From Motacilla alba alba (lineage: Eukaryota; Chordata; Aves; Passeriformes; Motacillidae), in NCBI RefSeq assembly GCF_015832195.1, contig NC_052017.1:66279801-66343800 (forward strand): a DNA stretch of 64,000 nucleotides, written 5' to 3'. A model generated the notes under the pieces. The model ran no database searches, was not told the DNA's origin, and was given only the letters and a program-made list of their open reading frames with translations. Of this stretch, positions 1 through 34,920 are shown in pieces. Both the position numbers and the translations under genes were made by a program. Within the stretch, counting starts at the first letter, position 1. The number at the start of each line of letters is the position of its first letter.

Positions 1-1591
1 AATAGTAGACATAGTGTAGGACTCAGCTTGTCCTTACAACTTTTATCTTCAGACCCCTTGACTCTTTGTTTTCATGAATTTTGAAACAAGGGGCCAGCCC
101 CTCTAGCCAGCAAACACTGACTGCATTTGCCATCAGTTGACCAAAGGCAACAAAGGCAATGAGTTCCCACTCCAAATTTGTGTCCCAGTGTTCAGCCCCT
201 ACTTGGATTCCCCCATGTCTTATAGCACAAGTACAAGTACTTGCCAGCCCTTTTACAGAAGCTGTACTTTTACATCCATGAGACTTCTCTACTCCCAGAC
301 ATGGCTAAAATAATTCAAAAAATTATCCTGGTGGATTAAGGCAGTGTGACCAGCGGATGCTCAGATTATGTGATTGCATTAGATGTCTTTTTTTGAGACA
401 CAGAGCTAAAATTGAGATATCTGATATTAAAATTATTTTTGTGGTTATATAGTTCACATTGCTATTCTGATGGTAACGTACAGATCTTTAAAATTTGTTT
501 TACTCTGCAAATCATGGGAAAGTTGTTACTAATCAGGTTTTCAAATTTTGTGTCTTAGATTGTATATCATGTTTGGAACATCAGTTTTAGATAACCATTT
601 AGGAAAATCAGAGTAGAAGCATAGTGCTTACTTTTTGCTTCATTTAATTATTTCTGAATATTAACTAATTAGAAAGTATAAAAGTATTATTTCTAATTTC
701 TTAACAATTATTTAGAGGTAATTACACTTCAGCATATGAACTAACAATTATTTACAGAAATGTTTAAAGGTACTGGATAATTTGGATTTTCAAATTTATC
801 TTTGGCTTCACAAAAATTACTGGGATTAAAATAGAATTGATTATACTGTCAGCTGTGACTTTGGTTTTCTTTTGCTTTCATTTGATTTTGAAGCTTTTAT
901 AGGCATGAGGTGCATTTATTTGTTTTTAATCCTTCCCAACCTTAAAGGTCTCACGCGAAAAATGAAGTTTCAGCTCCATGCTCTCATGTGAGACTGTAAG
1001 CAATGTGCTTTCCTCCCATCATTCCCTTGCTCCTGATATTATCAGGAGTAGAAACATTTCCTGGCACCCATGCAAGTGTGGTGTTGTGATGTCCTCTTGA
1101 CAGGCAAATCTGTGTTTCTGGTAACAGTTTTTTCTGTGAACGCAATGCAGGGGAAGAACAGAGAGAGCAGCTCTTGAGACATCACTTGTGTGCCTTGAAT
1201 ACCTTATTAAAATCTCAGGTGTCCATTACCTGCTTGAAGCCAACTCCTCTAAGGGCTGTTCCTTGAAACATAGTGTATTAAAATTAAGGTGATTTTTTAC
1301 AATTACTGAAAATCTGGATACAGGCAAATCCTTTCAAAATAGGAAAGCTTTGTTTCTCCAGTTATGGATGAGATTCAGTGTAAAACACTCTTTTCTCTGC
1401 ATCTCTCTAGGGAAGGAAAGTTGCTGAGAAGTAAAAGGCAGGTCTGCTGCTGCTACTCTTGTTTATATTACCAACAATATTATCTTTTCCAATTCCAGTT
1501 TCCCTTTTAGGAATGTAAAAGCTCAGTAGACTGATGTGGTATATACAAAATGTTTTGACATTTTTTTCTCTTTTTCTTTTTTTGGGGGCAG
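1..1591 (+). other. TXNDC5: TXNDC5 intron (3' part), upstream of the first visible exon
   Basis: This is AT-rich intronic sequence. No exon with splice sites and thioredoxin-like coding was found. It ends in a long pyrimidine tract (about 1559-1583) followed by GGGGGCAG, the acceptor used by the next exon. Nothing else is recognised in it. Confidence 0.8.
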
Positions 1592-1674
1592 GCTGCAGTG
1601 CTCTCTCTCTCTGAAAAAGACTTTGATGCAACCATTGCTAGGGGGATCACCTTTATTAAATTCTACGCTCCATG
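1592..1674 (+). CDS. TXNDC5: TXNDC5 third-from-last coding exon
   Basis: The exon is 83 bp: 27 codons plus two bases of a Trp codon. It starts in phase 0 after CAG at 1589-1591 and ends at a GTAAGA donor (1675-1680). The peptide opens [12 protein letters not shown] and runs to KFYAP(W). This is the N-terminal beta strand and helix of a thioredoxin fold, up to the residue just before the CGHC active site. The human equivalent has the same [11 protein letters not shown] stretch. Confidence 0.96.
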
Positions 1675-4600
1675 GTAAGAAGTTTGCAGCTGTTGCTGTT
1701 CAGAATTATTGCTGGCCTAAGGTGTGAGTGCAATAGTTGCTGTAGGTTTTGAGCTGTAGTACTGTATTTGTTGTCTCGATCTAAACTGTGAATTAGCTGA
1801 AGAATGTGTGTGTTGGCAAGAGTCACAGCGAAAAAAAGCTCAGTCTTGTTTAGCTCCTGTGAGCTGCCTCTCTGTGGAAAGGCTGACACAGAAGCTTTAC
1901 CGTGTCAGCCTCCAGGTACTGCTGGGATAACAGGGAGAGTGAAGCTTTCTTCGCAGGTGCAGCATGTTCCTATGCCTAGGTTAGGGTAAGTATGAGGGGA
2001 GTATATCACCATATGTCAGTGCTGAGAAAGGAGAGGATGCTGGCCTTAGGGCACTCTCTAGCCTCACTTGGAAGCCTCATTGGAGCACCTGGTTTTGATA
2101 CAGACTGTTGAGCTATGTATAATTAACTACCTGTTACTCTTCAAATAACTGTCAAAAAACTAATTTGCAAAGTGACAATTTTAAGATGTTCTTAAGAGTG
2201 TATGTTCGTGCAGTATGTTCTTAGAGGGACCCAAGGTAGAAGTGCCCAGTGCAGATGGTGTGGGTGTAGATATCCAATGGAACACGTTGGAGGAGGAAAT
2301 GAAAGTCATGTCTGGCATCTGCCATTCCTGCTACATCCAGCAGAGCCTTGCACCCCAGATGAGTTAAGACCTCAGTATTACAAACTTGTAGAAGAAGTAT
2401 TTTCCCCTTTATCTTACTATTCCCTTTCTGAGACAAAAACAAAATTTCACACTTCTCTCTCTGGTTTATGGAATTCATCTTATTTGTGCCTCTACAGAAT
2501 TTAATGAAACTCGCATGCCATCTTGCTCATCCATTGCTGGTCTTTTAGCCAATAGAAGGAAGCCTAGTGTAGAGGGAGACATTAAAATTAAGCTGTATTC
2601 CACTGTGTGAAAGATAACACATCTCTGATTTAATCACTAGCATTCCATTAACACAGTGTATAAAACCTAAAAAGATCTTTTGTTTAGGTTACAAAAGGCC
2701 CCATTACAAAGCAACACAAGCAAATGCCACCCATATTTAGAAGTTCTCAGGCATCTCAAAATATTGCTCATTTAACTTCAACAGTAGGCATGAATGTGTT
2801 TCTTAGTGTAGGCAAGAATTACCTGGGAACATTTTATTTCACTTAAGCTCAATGCTGCAGGCTTTTCCAGTGTTGTCACCCTTTGCTGCTTGAGAACCAC
2901 TGCTATGCCCTCTTCCATCTCTTAAGATCTGCTTTTGATCCCTCATCTTTTACTGCTCTTTCCTCACTGCCTTTATCCCCTCTGTACTCTTTGAGGGACT
3001 CAGATTGAGTCTGTGCCTGTGCTGCTTCTGCCCCACTTGCAGAACTGGCTGGGAAATTCAGTTCCCACCTGTGCTCAAGAGCAGCTTCCAGTCTGATTTC
3101 TGAACCCAGGACTTGCTGGCATATCTACTAGTTTGTTACCTGGAGCAACTTTTTCTGGGAGAGTTTGAGATCAAGAAATTCTCCCCTTTTGATTATCTTT
3201 TATTAACAATACCATGTCCTCATCTCATGAGATTCTTATGGGATGCTGCTGGATCTCATAGATGGGATCAGTGTTGGATGGCAGGCTGAGAAACAATGGC
3301 TTCAGGATGTAGAGTCACCAGTGTGTGCTGCCTGGCTGCAGTGCTCAGAAAGCCACCAGTTAGGAAAATGCTTCCTATATTTATGTACCTTGTATCCTGG
3401 TTTTGGCTCTGAAAGTCAGGCTTGTGACTGCCTGTAGTGCTCTGCATATAAATGACCATATTCTCTTCCAAGTGGATTAACTTATGTAGGGCTCAGCAAA
3501 CACTATTATGTTGCTTTCTAGCTCTGCCCTTCAGTTAGTTTTGGATAAATATTAATGCTAACTTGCATCGTAAGCACAAAATCATCCTGTTCTAGTAGTT
3601 TTTGTGCATGGTCAGAAATGCTTTTATACTGTCACTGTGTATTAACAAGGTAGTTTAAATATACACTGGCTTGCATTAAGAAAACTTCTGCTGAGACATC
3701 TTTCATTATTTTTGTAAATGCCCTGATCCAGCCTCAAGGCAATTATGGGTCTGTTTTAATAACACAATTAAGGTGCAGCTGGGTTAGAATAGTATGAGCA
3801 ATGCAGATTTAAAGTCTAAAGTGCTTTGGGAATTCTTCTTAAAGGCAGTAAGAAGTTCACATTAGGAACTTGACTAAGCCAAGTTCAAAATATAAACAAA
3901 ATGAATGCTAATGGTCAAGGAGGCCATTAGGAACTGGAAGAAATTTAATAGGGAAATTAAAATCTCATTTAACTAATTAAAACTCGGGTTGTGTAGCTTT
4001 AGCATGACTGGCATATGCTACCTGAAAAATTAATTCATACTACAGACATTCTGTGTCTTCCTAAAAGCATTTTTGTTTCCAAGAGATCTTTTTTGTCCAT
4101 TTACATATTCTCGGTGCTTGTCTTTATTTGGCTTCATATTCCTCTGTGGGGTAAAATGTTAATGTACCGAGATCTAGAATTCCATTCTAGGCAAGACTAA
4201 CAAAGGCCAGAAAGTACTTCAGTGCTTAACTTAAATAAAATCATTTGTTTTCTTAGCTCATTTACTGACATAATAGTGCAAGGGAGTTGGAGGGCCAAAT
4301 CATTAGGGGATAGGAAAGGCTGCTAGTTAAACTTACAGCAATTGCAGCAAGACAGTAGAGATAAAGTAGAAAGTGTATCTGTTAAACAAATCTCCCTCCT
4401 TTGTTTCTAGGTGTGGTCACTGTAAGAACTTGGCTCCAACCTGGGAGAACCTTGCCAAAGAGCAATTTCCAGGTTTGACTGATGTCAAAATAGCAGAAGT
4501 GGACTGCACTGTGGAACGTAATGTCTGCAACAGATTTTCTGTAAGTGTGAAAGTTCTGAAATGAATGGGACAGTATTGTGTACCAGATGTTGGAGGCTCC

Positions 4601-5226
4601 AGTGTGCAGCCCAGCTGGCTGCTGCACTCCAGGTGCCTGGTGACAGTGCAGCTGTGGTCTCTGTTAGCCAAAAGGAGGCACCTGGTGACACCATTTCATT
4701 CCTGAACTGTTTGTTTGGGCTTGGTCTTTTCCATTATTGGACAAAGCTGAAGAAGTTCCTACTTAGGGAAACCTCTCTCTGAAAGCACTAAAGCTGTCTT
4801 GAGGTATCCAATGCCGAGTTCTGTTCCTAGAAAAAAAATGTCTTTCAGAGCATACAATTGAAGACAGAGCTGGGGCTGTCATTCCAAGAGCCTAGAGGAA
4901 CATGTGTTACCCCATTCTCTTAAAAGTGTTCAGAAATTGCAGGTTGGCAATTGAAAGTTCTACTGGGAGTTTGTTTTTTTAAATTAAAATGGCTTACTGT
5001 TTTAGAGGGGTTTGATGGCTTTTCAGAATCAGGTAAATATGAGTGATGGATACAAGTTTGAACATTAATAGCAAGTTCATTTTTGTGTGTGTGTCTTTTG
5101 AAGGTACGTGGTTATCCTACACTTCTGCTTTTCCGAGGTGGAAAGAAAGTCAGTGAACACAACGGAACAAGAGACCTTGAATCACTGCATAACTTTGTCT
5201 TGCGTCAGGCAAGGGATGAACTGTAA
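1592..5226 (+). CDS. TXNDC5: TXNDC5 (ERp46), 3' coding part: join(1592..1674, 4411..4540, 5104..5226)
   Basis: This is the last part of thioredoxin domain-containing protein 5, an ER-lumen disulfide isomerase-like protein that helps oxidative folding of secretory proteins. Three exons join in frame into 111 residues plus a TAA stop. They make up one thioredoxin domain: a first beta/alpha segment ending FYAPW, the CGHC redox site at visible residues 29-32, a KIAEVDC strand, the cis-proline loop RGYPT, and a helix ending in RDEL, a KDEL-type ER retrieval signal. Vertebrate TXNDC5 has three such domains and this one matches the third. The upstream exons lie left of the window. Introns are phase 2 (inside the Trp codon before CGHC) and phase 0. 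Identification rests on recalled similarity to vertebrate TXNDC5 and on the BMP6 neighbour. PDIA family members are alternatives, but the sequence around the active site and the short C-terminus fit TXNDC5 best. Confidence 0.96.
1675..4410 (+). other. TXNDC5: TXNDC5 intron
   Basis: This phase 2 intron is 2,736 bp long, with donor GTAAGA and acceptor TTTGTTTCTAG. Its short ORFs have no recognisable similarity or splice support. No repeat family was identified. Confidence 0.9.
4411..4540 (+). CDS. TXNDC5: TXNDC5 penultimate exon, CGHC active site
   Basis: The exon is 130 bp: it completes the Trp codon and adds 43 codons. It begins with the redox motif [12 protein letters not shown] and continues through [14 protein letters not shown] to NRFS, where a GTAAGTG donor follows. 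Both active-site cysteines are intact, so the domain should be catalytically competent. The intron placed directly before CGHC is also known from other TXNDC5/PDI-type genes. Confidence 0.97.
4541..5103 (+). other. TXNDC5: TXNDC5 last intron
   Basis: This is a 563 bp phase 0 intron with donor GTAAGT and acceptor TTTTGAAG. A short GT-rich run (about 5084-5094) lies in the pyrimidine tract. No other feature was seen. Confidence 0.92.
5104..5226 (+). CDS. TXNDC5: TXNDC5 terminal coding exon with RDEL retrieval signal
   Basis: Forty codons plus TAA. The exon starts [15 protein letters not shown] (cis-proline loop and last beta strands) and ends with an amphipathic helix and ARDEL-stop. RDEL is an acceptable variant of the KDEL signal recognised by KDEL receptors; human TXNDC5 ends in KDEL. 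An NGT sequon lies in the middle of the exon. An AATAAA hexamer overlaps the stop codon (5225-5230). Confidence 0.97.
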   Translation, partial: VRGYPTLLLFRGGKKVSEHNGTRDLESLHNFVLRQARDEL

Positions 5227-6681
5227 TAAAAGTCTGGATGCTCTGTCCCTGGCTGTCTCTGTACAGTAGCTGAGGGATTTCTATCTTTGCTAATTTTCAA
5301 ATAGTGTATTTGGGGGGTGGGGCTTTTTTTGTTTCTTTGTTTTTAGGAAATTGAATGTACTAAACTTTGGTATCTTCCCCTTGTGTGTGTGTTAGAGACA
5401 CGTCTCTGGGTGTGTGAAGGAAAGCTAACAAGTAGTTACTGTGCAAATCAAGAGTATTTTCAGCATTGGTAGCTGTACTGCATTTCTGCATTCCTGCAAT
5501 GAAGTGTAAATGGTTTCCTTTGAGACTAAAATACGTTAAGAAAACCAACTGAAGGGCAGCAGTAGAGTATTTTTGTCTTCAGGTTAGATCTGGTTAAAAA
5601 GTAATTCTCACAAACTGCTTACCATTACTAGAAAGGCAAAAGCTACAGCTGTGTTGAGTCACTTTTGCCTCTAGAATTGTACTTAATTCTTATTTGTCTT
5701 ATTATAGCTGCTGAAAGGTTGAAAACACACACACCTTTGGAAGATACCAGGCCACCATGAGCTGGTTGTTTCCTGTTAATCCTCTCAGCATGGGAGGTCT
5801 AGCCATAATGAAAGTGATGGTACTCTAATATGTGCCTGAACGTTACTGATGCCATAGTGTACATGTGTCAGGTGCATTTCCATAGGCTGCTGCCATCCAG
5901 CTCCAGAGGCACAACTATGCTCTACTTCTCTAGAGCCAGAGTGAAAAATAGGTGCTGTTATAACTGCCCCGTCAATGGTAAATGATCAGTCAGACTCCAG
6001 AGCTAATGACGTGTTTCCTACCCCGGCCTGAATCCAGACATTGTGCTGACCTGCTCCTTAGTCAGAGTACCTAGAGAACAACAAGTAATACAACGTTTAA
6101 TATTTTTTTTCCGTTCAGCTCTTTTGCAGTAGTGTAAAATAGTTCCCCCCCCCTTCTTGAGCCTTAACGTTTTTCCAAGCTGTAAGCATTGATAAGTTTG
6201 AATGCTAGGACCACACACTTTGTGGTGTCTTGGATTATAATATGAATCTATTCTTTGGTGCATAAGATGTTCCATGTTAGACTTAACTGAAAGCCAAAGA
6301 ATTTACATTGCAGAGACTGTCATGATACAAAGGCAAGAGCAAACCAAGGACTGAATTCTGCTGTCTTGTGCACAGAAACTCATGAGGAATGAGGATTACT
6401 ACAGGCTAATTTAACTAATCTGTCAAGATGCTGGGTTTTGTCCATCATATGGAGTAAGTTGGGTTGCTTTTCTTTTTTATTAAAAAAAAAAAAAAAGGCA
6501 AAACATCAATGAACTTCTAAACCAGTGAATTTCTCCTGGTTCTCCATTTCACTGTCTGTCCAGAACTTTTGATTCTGTTCAGTCTGAAAATGTGTGAAGG
6601 TGAAAAAGCCACAGTGAAAGCTAAGTGTTGTACTGGCAGATGTATTGGATCAACGTGTGTACTTCTGCCTTTCAGGAAGCC

Positions 6682-6687
6682 TTTATT
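6682..6687 (-). terminator. BMP6: Candidate BMP6 polyadenylation signal AATAAA
   Basis: TTTATT on the + strand reads AATAAA on the BMP6 strand, 1.24 kb after the stop. It lies within the sequence assigned to the TXNDC5 3'UTR. It is the only canonical hexamer found on this strand between here and the stop codon. Confidence 0.5.
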
Positions 6688-6779
6688 ATGTTTTTAACAA
6701 CTTTATAGTGAAGCACAATCTCATGAGTTTCTTGTATAAAATCAAAGTGGTACAATTGTTTACACTGAGATTTTTTCTA

Positions 6780-6785
6780 AATAAA
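6780..6785 (+). terminator. TXNDC5: Candidate TXNDC5 polyadenylation signal AATAAA
   Basis: A canonical hexamer in the context TTTTTTCTAAATAAAAAC, about 1.55 kb after the TXNDC5 stop. It is the best-placed signal on the + strand. A second AATAAA lies 70 bp further on. Confidence 0.7.
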
Positions 6786-6849
6786 AACTTTTTAAAAAAG
6801 CAGTCTTTCTATAAATGATACAGCACAATGAATATACAGTGACAAGTGC

Positions 6850-6855
6850 AATAAA
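6850..6855 (+). terminator. TXNDC5: Alternative downstream polyadenylation signal AATAAA
   Basis: A second canonical hexamer, in the context GTGCAATAAATTATAG, 70 bp beyond the first. It could give a slightly longer TXNDC5 transcript end. Usage cannot be judged from sequence alone. Confidence 0.4.
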
Positions 6856-6907
6856 TTATAGCTTGTATTTACAAGAAGCCTTTTAAATGCAAGTAGGGGT
6901 AAGTGCA

Positions 6908-6924
6908 TTTAATACAAGTTTAAT
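6908..6924 (-). terminator. BMP6: Paired variant BMP6 polyadenylation signals ATTAAA
   Basis: Two TTTAAT hexamers (6908-6913 and 6919-6924) read ATTAAA, the commonest variant signal, on the BMP6 strand. Using them would end BMP6 at about 6885-6900, just short of the TXNDC5 end. Confidence 0.35.
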
Positions 6925-7690
6925 ATAGATCAAAACAATTTGCTATTAGCTTCTGCTAGACAAACCATGGCTCTACGCTGCATATCCTTTATACCAGTTT
7001 GTTAATTGCATGAGTTGAAAGGGAAAGATTGCAAATGTTGTTGACATTCTGTCTTCCTGTAAACAAACTGTCCAGCTAGAGAATGAATGGTCCCTAAACT
7101 TTTACGTCTGAATTACAGCTGAAGAAGTGTCCTGACTTCCTTCCTGGGCAAGTGGTAGTAGATGAGGCAGCTCCACATGGGGAGTGGAAGGAAGTTGCAT
7201 AAGAGCAAGCGTATACATTTGTATTGCTCAGTCAGATGGTGAACTGGGAAGACCAGCCAGGGTCTGAGTTCATGGTAGTGTTTCTAACACAGGGTACAGC
7301 CATGCCATCTTACACTTGCAAGATCAGAGTTAAATGGTACTGGGAGCATAAGAGAACTGAAACATCTGCTTTGGCACAATTTTAGATGCTTACTGTCATG
7401 ACAGATGTCAGGAAAAGACTAACAGTCTAGGTGCAGTAAGTGGTCCTTCTGGCCAAAAGGATCTTGCATGAGATGTACACTCTACGTCTGAAGTTCTAAC
7501 ACCACTTTCTTTAGCTTCTCTGCCTCTCCCCCTCATCTCCCATCCCTGCTCCCAAAGAAAGGCCTCACTTGTTTTGGGTGTTGAGTGCTCATCTGGTTAA
7601 ACTGCAGCACATATCCAAGCACCTGCTACAGGTCAAGCTTCTCTGTGAGATTAAGACCATCCCAGCCAAATAAATTGTGTGGGCATTTTG

Positions 7691-7708
7691 CTGCTGCTGC
7701 TGCTGCTG
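7691..7708. repeat. (CTG)6 / (CAG)6 trinucleotide tract in BMP6 3'UTR
   Basis: Six perfect CTG units on the + strand, which are CAG units in BMP6 mRNA sense. This is short and likely polymorphic; no function can be inferred. Confidence 0.9.
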
Positions 7709-7930
7709 AGCTGGGCAGCCACCGTGGTGTAGGGTCAGTCTGTAAGACGTCCAGCAGTTTGCTCCCACCCTGGGGGGGAGGTCCCCACACCCCTTCCGCC
7801 CACAAGGCACATACATAGTGTTCTGAAGGGTGGTTCATCACGAGGGGTTTTTTTCCCCAAGGTTGTGAAAACAGGGAAGGTTGTATCCAAGTTCATGGCA
7901 GCATCACAGAGTCTGTGTGAAGACTGTTTG

Positions 7931-31821
<23,891 letters not shown>

Positions 31822-32989
31822 CTGCAGATGGGAAAAGGAAAGAAAAGGAAAAAAAAGGAACCATGACTAAAATTTAACAACAAAAGGTTTCTACATGCTG
31901 CCACCTGTTCCTTCAAAAAAAAACAAGAATCTTGTTTTTTTTCTCCAAAGATAGCCCTGGTGAGTGTCAGGAAAACTTATGAAATTAAAGCTTTTTAATA
32001 CAGTACTAAGTGAAGATGAATGTTCCTCCTCTCTTCCTCTCTAGCCAATTGCTTTTGGATTTTCTACTTTTTAAAGAAAAGCCAGCTTTGACAGGTGAAA
32101 TATGACCATGCATTTTGCTCCCGTGTAAAACTCTGAAGCTTGTGATCACTCCCAGCATTTCCCACCTGTGTCTCTCCAGGTTCTTTACAGCATTTCCCTA
32201 AGTCTCACAGCTCTCTTCCAAGCAAGGAGACACGTAGCTCCATTTTGCTTTAGCACACACAGGCACAGGCAGAACCAAGTGACAGCACCAGGTCAACCAA
32301 CTCCCTAAGTGCCCTAACACATCCTGTTTTCTGGTTCCCAGGTTTGTACACTAGCCATTGGACCACCTTCTGAGTGATTATGATTAGCATGACATTTATT
32401 TTGAGGGTTGAAGTCAACCAGAGCTCCCCCTCCTTTGCAGAAGCTTATTTTAGAAGGAGAGAGCTGAAGAGCGACCACTTTTAGTTTCTGGTCTTAGACC
32501 TCCTTGGGTACACTCTCAGGCACAGGATTTAAGACAGACACAAAGCAGAATTCCTCCTTCTTTAGGTCTCAGGATTTGCATTTTCTCTGTTTGAGGCTCC
32601 CTGTGCAAACTCTGCAAACTCTCCAGTCCTACTCTTGTATTACTTGATTACATCTCAGTTTAGTCTGATTTTGATTAATTGTTTGTTATTTTTTCTAATT
32701 TTCTACTAGAAATTGCTTAAAACATTAACATATTATATAAACATACAAAATTACATCTTTACAAGCCTGAGGGGACAAAAAGTAAAAACAAAAAGCCGTT
32801 CCCACCAGTGGAACTGGAGGAGTGTATGCCAGTGATGAATAAGTCACCACTACATTATCATTAGGGACACGATTACGTGCACAGGCAGCAAAGGAAGAAC
32901 AGATCCCTTTTAATGTTTGTCTTTGTGGTCACTTTTTGTTGTTCCCCCCTGCCCACATTTAATACATCAGACTGCAAAGGCGTCCACGA

Positions 32990-33165
32990 GCCTACTCTCA
33001 CAACATCCCCATGAGGTAAGCAGCAATGCCTGTTCTCCAGCTGGGATACTGAGTCACTGGGAGAGTGACTTGTCCAAGGACAGGCGGCGGAGGCTTGCGG
33101 CAGAGCCAGGAATGACAGCCAGCGTGCCTGAGGTTCGGCACTTTACCCACAGGTTACCTCCCTGA
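32990..33165 (-). mobile_element. MIR-like ancient SINE
   Basis: On the + strand, blocks match the reverse complement of the MIR consensus in order: CTCACAACATCCCCATGAGG, GAGTGACTTGTCCAAGGACA, GGCAGAGCCAGGAATGACAG, and CACTTTACCCACAGGTTACC at the end. This corresponds to most of the MIR core and 5' half. The element is degraded, lies in the same sense as BMP6, and sits about 1.2 kb upstream of exon 2. Ends are approximate. Confidence 0.8.
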
Positions 33166-34882
33166 AGAACAGACATCTCCCAGCTGCTGGAAACAGCCCA
33201 TGGAGACTTTCCCCTCTACCTTGCCCAACTGCCTGCTCCTCCTCATTCTCCAGTCACAGTCTCATCCGTCCTCTCCCTTTCTTTTGGCAGCCCTTCCATG
33301 GCTCCCTGTGAGACAGTTAGTCACATCCTTCTCTTTGAAGCTCACCTGGAAATCTTTTCACCTCTGCATGATTGCTGCCAAGGGTTCTGTGGGACACCAC
33401 ACTGGGGAATGCCCTGTTAAGGGCTGCCACAAGGCAAACAGGCAAATTCTCAAAATGCTGTCAGAGTCAGACACCGCTGCCAATTTTGTTAGTCTTGCAC
33501 TGCATCTGTCTGAGCAGCTCATATGTCAAACAACAAATGAGGGTTATGGGCTCTATGGCTTCCAGAAATGAGGTTGTGACACCCAGCATCTCCGTCAGAG
33601 ACTGTACCAAGGCCAATGATGGTAACGCACTCAATTCCAGTGCCACTAGGAATTACCTCTCTGGCTATTAGTTATGGGTGATCTGGGCTTCCCTTTGGAG
33701 CACCTGCCCCTGTATTTAATGGGGACAGATTCCAGCAATACTGGACTGGTTGGTGTCACTTGCATGTACGCCCTTCTGAGACAGGATCCGAGCTGCTAAT
33801 AACTCTCCATCCTGAGGAGAGTCCCACAGGATGGACTTCCCAAAAGAGAGGAGTCATGTACGTTGAGAAACTTGTAAGTAGCCAACCAGTGAGAAATGGC
33901 ATTGGGCTGCTTGCAGCAGGACGTGCTCAGCTTGGCCCATTTACTCGCTGCTAAAAGATGAGAGGATGTAATTAATGGTGAGGGAATGTCTAAATCCACG
34001 GGTTTGGAGAGGCACGCACACATTCGCAGCAACAGTTCTCAAATTAGAACTTGCTACATCCTCACTCATGGCTGCAGTGACCAGCTGAAACCCACATCCC
34101 CTTCCGTGCTGTCACAGGGATGAGCTGACCTACAGGCGAGGTGCAGTGAGGCGGCTTTTCCCCAGGCTTGTGGCTGAGGATGATAAAGAAGAAGCAGGAA
34201 GAGCAAGGGGAAGGACACAACCAGGATAAGCAACACAACTCCATCGGGATGCCAGAAAGCTAAAATTACACCAGAGGCAGCAAAGGAGCCATTGATGCTT
34301 CCTGCCAGCTCTTGCCCCATATCCAGATGTGATATGGTCTCTCCTTGTGCACGAGAGAGCCTGGACCTGTCCCACACAGCACTGAGCTCAAAATGAGCCC
34401 AAACATTGCTTTTTGTTGTTCCTTTCTGACCTCAAGTCAGCACAGTGGCCTAACCTCTCTCATCACTACAAAATGCGCAGTTTAAAAATGATATACCCAA
34501 ACTCTAGTCCTTTAAATCAGTGTTTTCCCACACTCCTCTCCTAAAAAGTCAAATACCAGTCACAAGAGGAAGAAAAGCCCACCAAAATAACTACCACAGA
34601 GCATGACAAGTAGCAGCAGGTATGATGCTTGACTCCAATTACCCTTTCTCAGTTTATAACTTGCCTGATATATTCACAATAGTATTTTCCTGTTTTTTTC
34701 AAACTTTCTTCCTTTATCCCTGTCCTTGCCCAAATATGCCACACAATCATAGAAGCTGACTAAACTGATTACAGGGGAAACATTCAGACTGATTTCGTTA
34801 TCAGGCTTGGCAGAATAAACAACCCGAAACACACAAACAAGGAAATCTTTTTTTAATCCTTCAGATTAAGCAATTCAGCTTA

Positions 34883-34920
34883 TTCTGTTATAAGAAAGGC
34901 AGGTTTCTGTTATAAGAAAG
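34883..34920. repeat. Direct repeat, 16-mer twice, period 22
   Basis: TTCTGTTATAAGAAAG occurs at 34883-34898 and again at 34905-34920. This is a small local duplication in BMP6 intron 1. Confidence 0.9.

Larger units (their letters stand above)
5227..6805 (+). other. TXNDC5: TXNDC5 3'UTR (end approximate)
   Basis: This is the non-coding sequence from the stop codon to just beyond the canonical AATAAA at 6780-6785. The end is set about 20 bases after that signal and is inferred. The UTR contains a short C tract (about 6144-6153) and an A15 run (6482-6496) that could cause internal oligo-dT priming. About 1.6 kb is a plausible length for this gene. Its distal end may overlap the antisense BMP6 3'UTR. 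Confidence 0.7.
6660..7930 (-). other. BMP6: BMP6 3'UTR (distal end approximate)
   Basis: This is the non-coding sequence after the BMP6 TGA (7931-7933). On the minus strand, candidate poly(A) signals are ATTAAA at 6908-6913 and 6919-6924 and a canonical AATAAA at 6682-6687. The UTR is therefore about 1.0 or 1.25 kb. It carries a (CAG)6 tract in mRNA sense (7691-7708) and an AU-rich AATTTATTTGG (about 7665-7675). If the canonical signal is used, the last roughly 140 bases overlap the TXNDC5 3'UTR in antisense. Confidence 0.6.

Noticed and set aside
6476..6496. ATTAAA followed by A15 as the true TXNDC5 poly(A) site
   Set aside because: The A run is genomic and would mimic a tail. Canonical signals further downstream are better placed. 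Minor use cannot be excluded.
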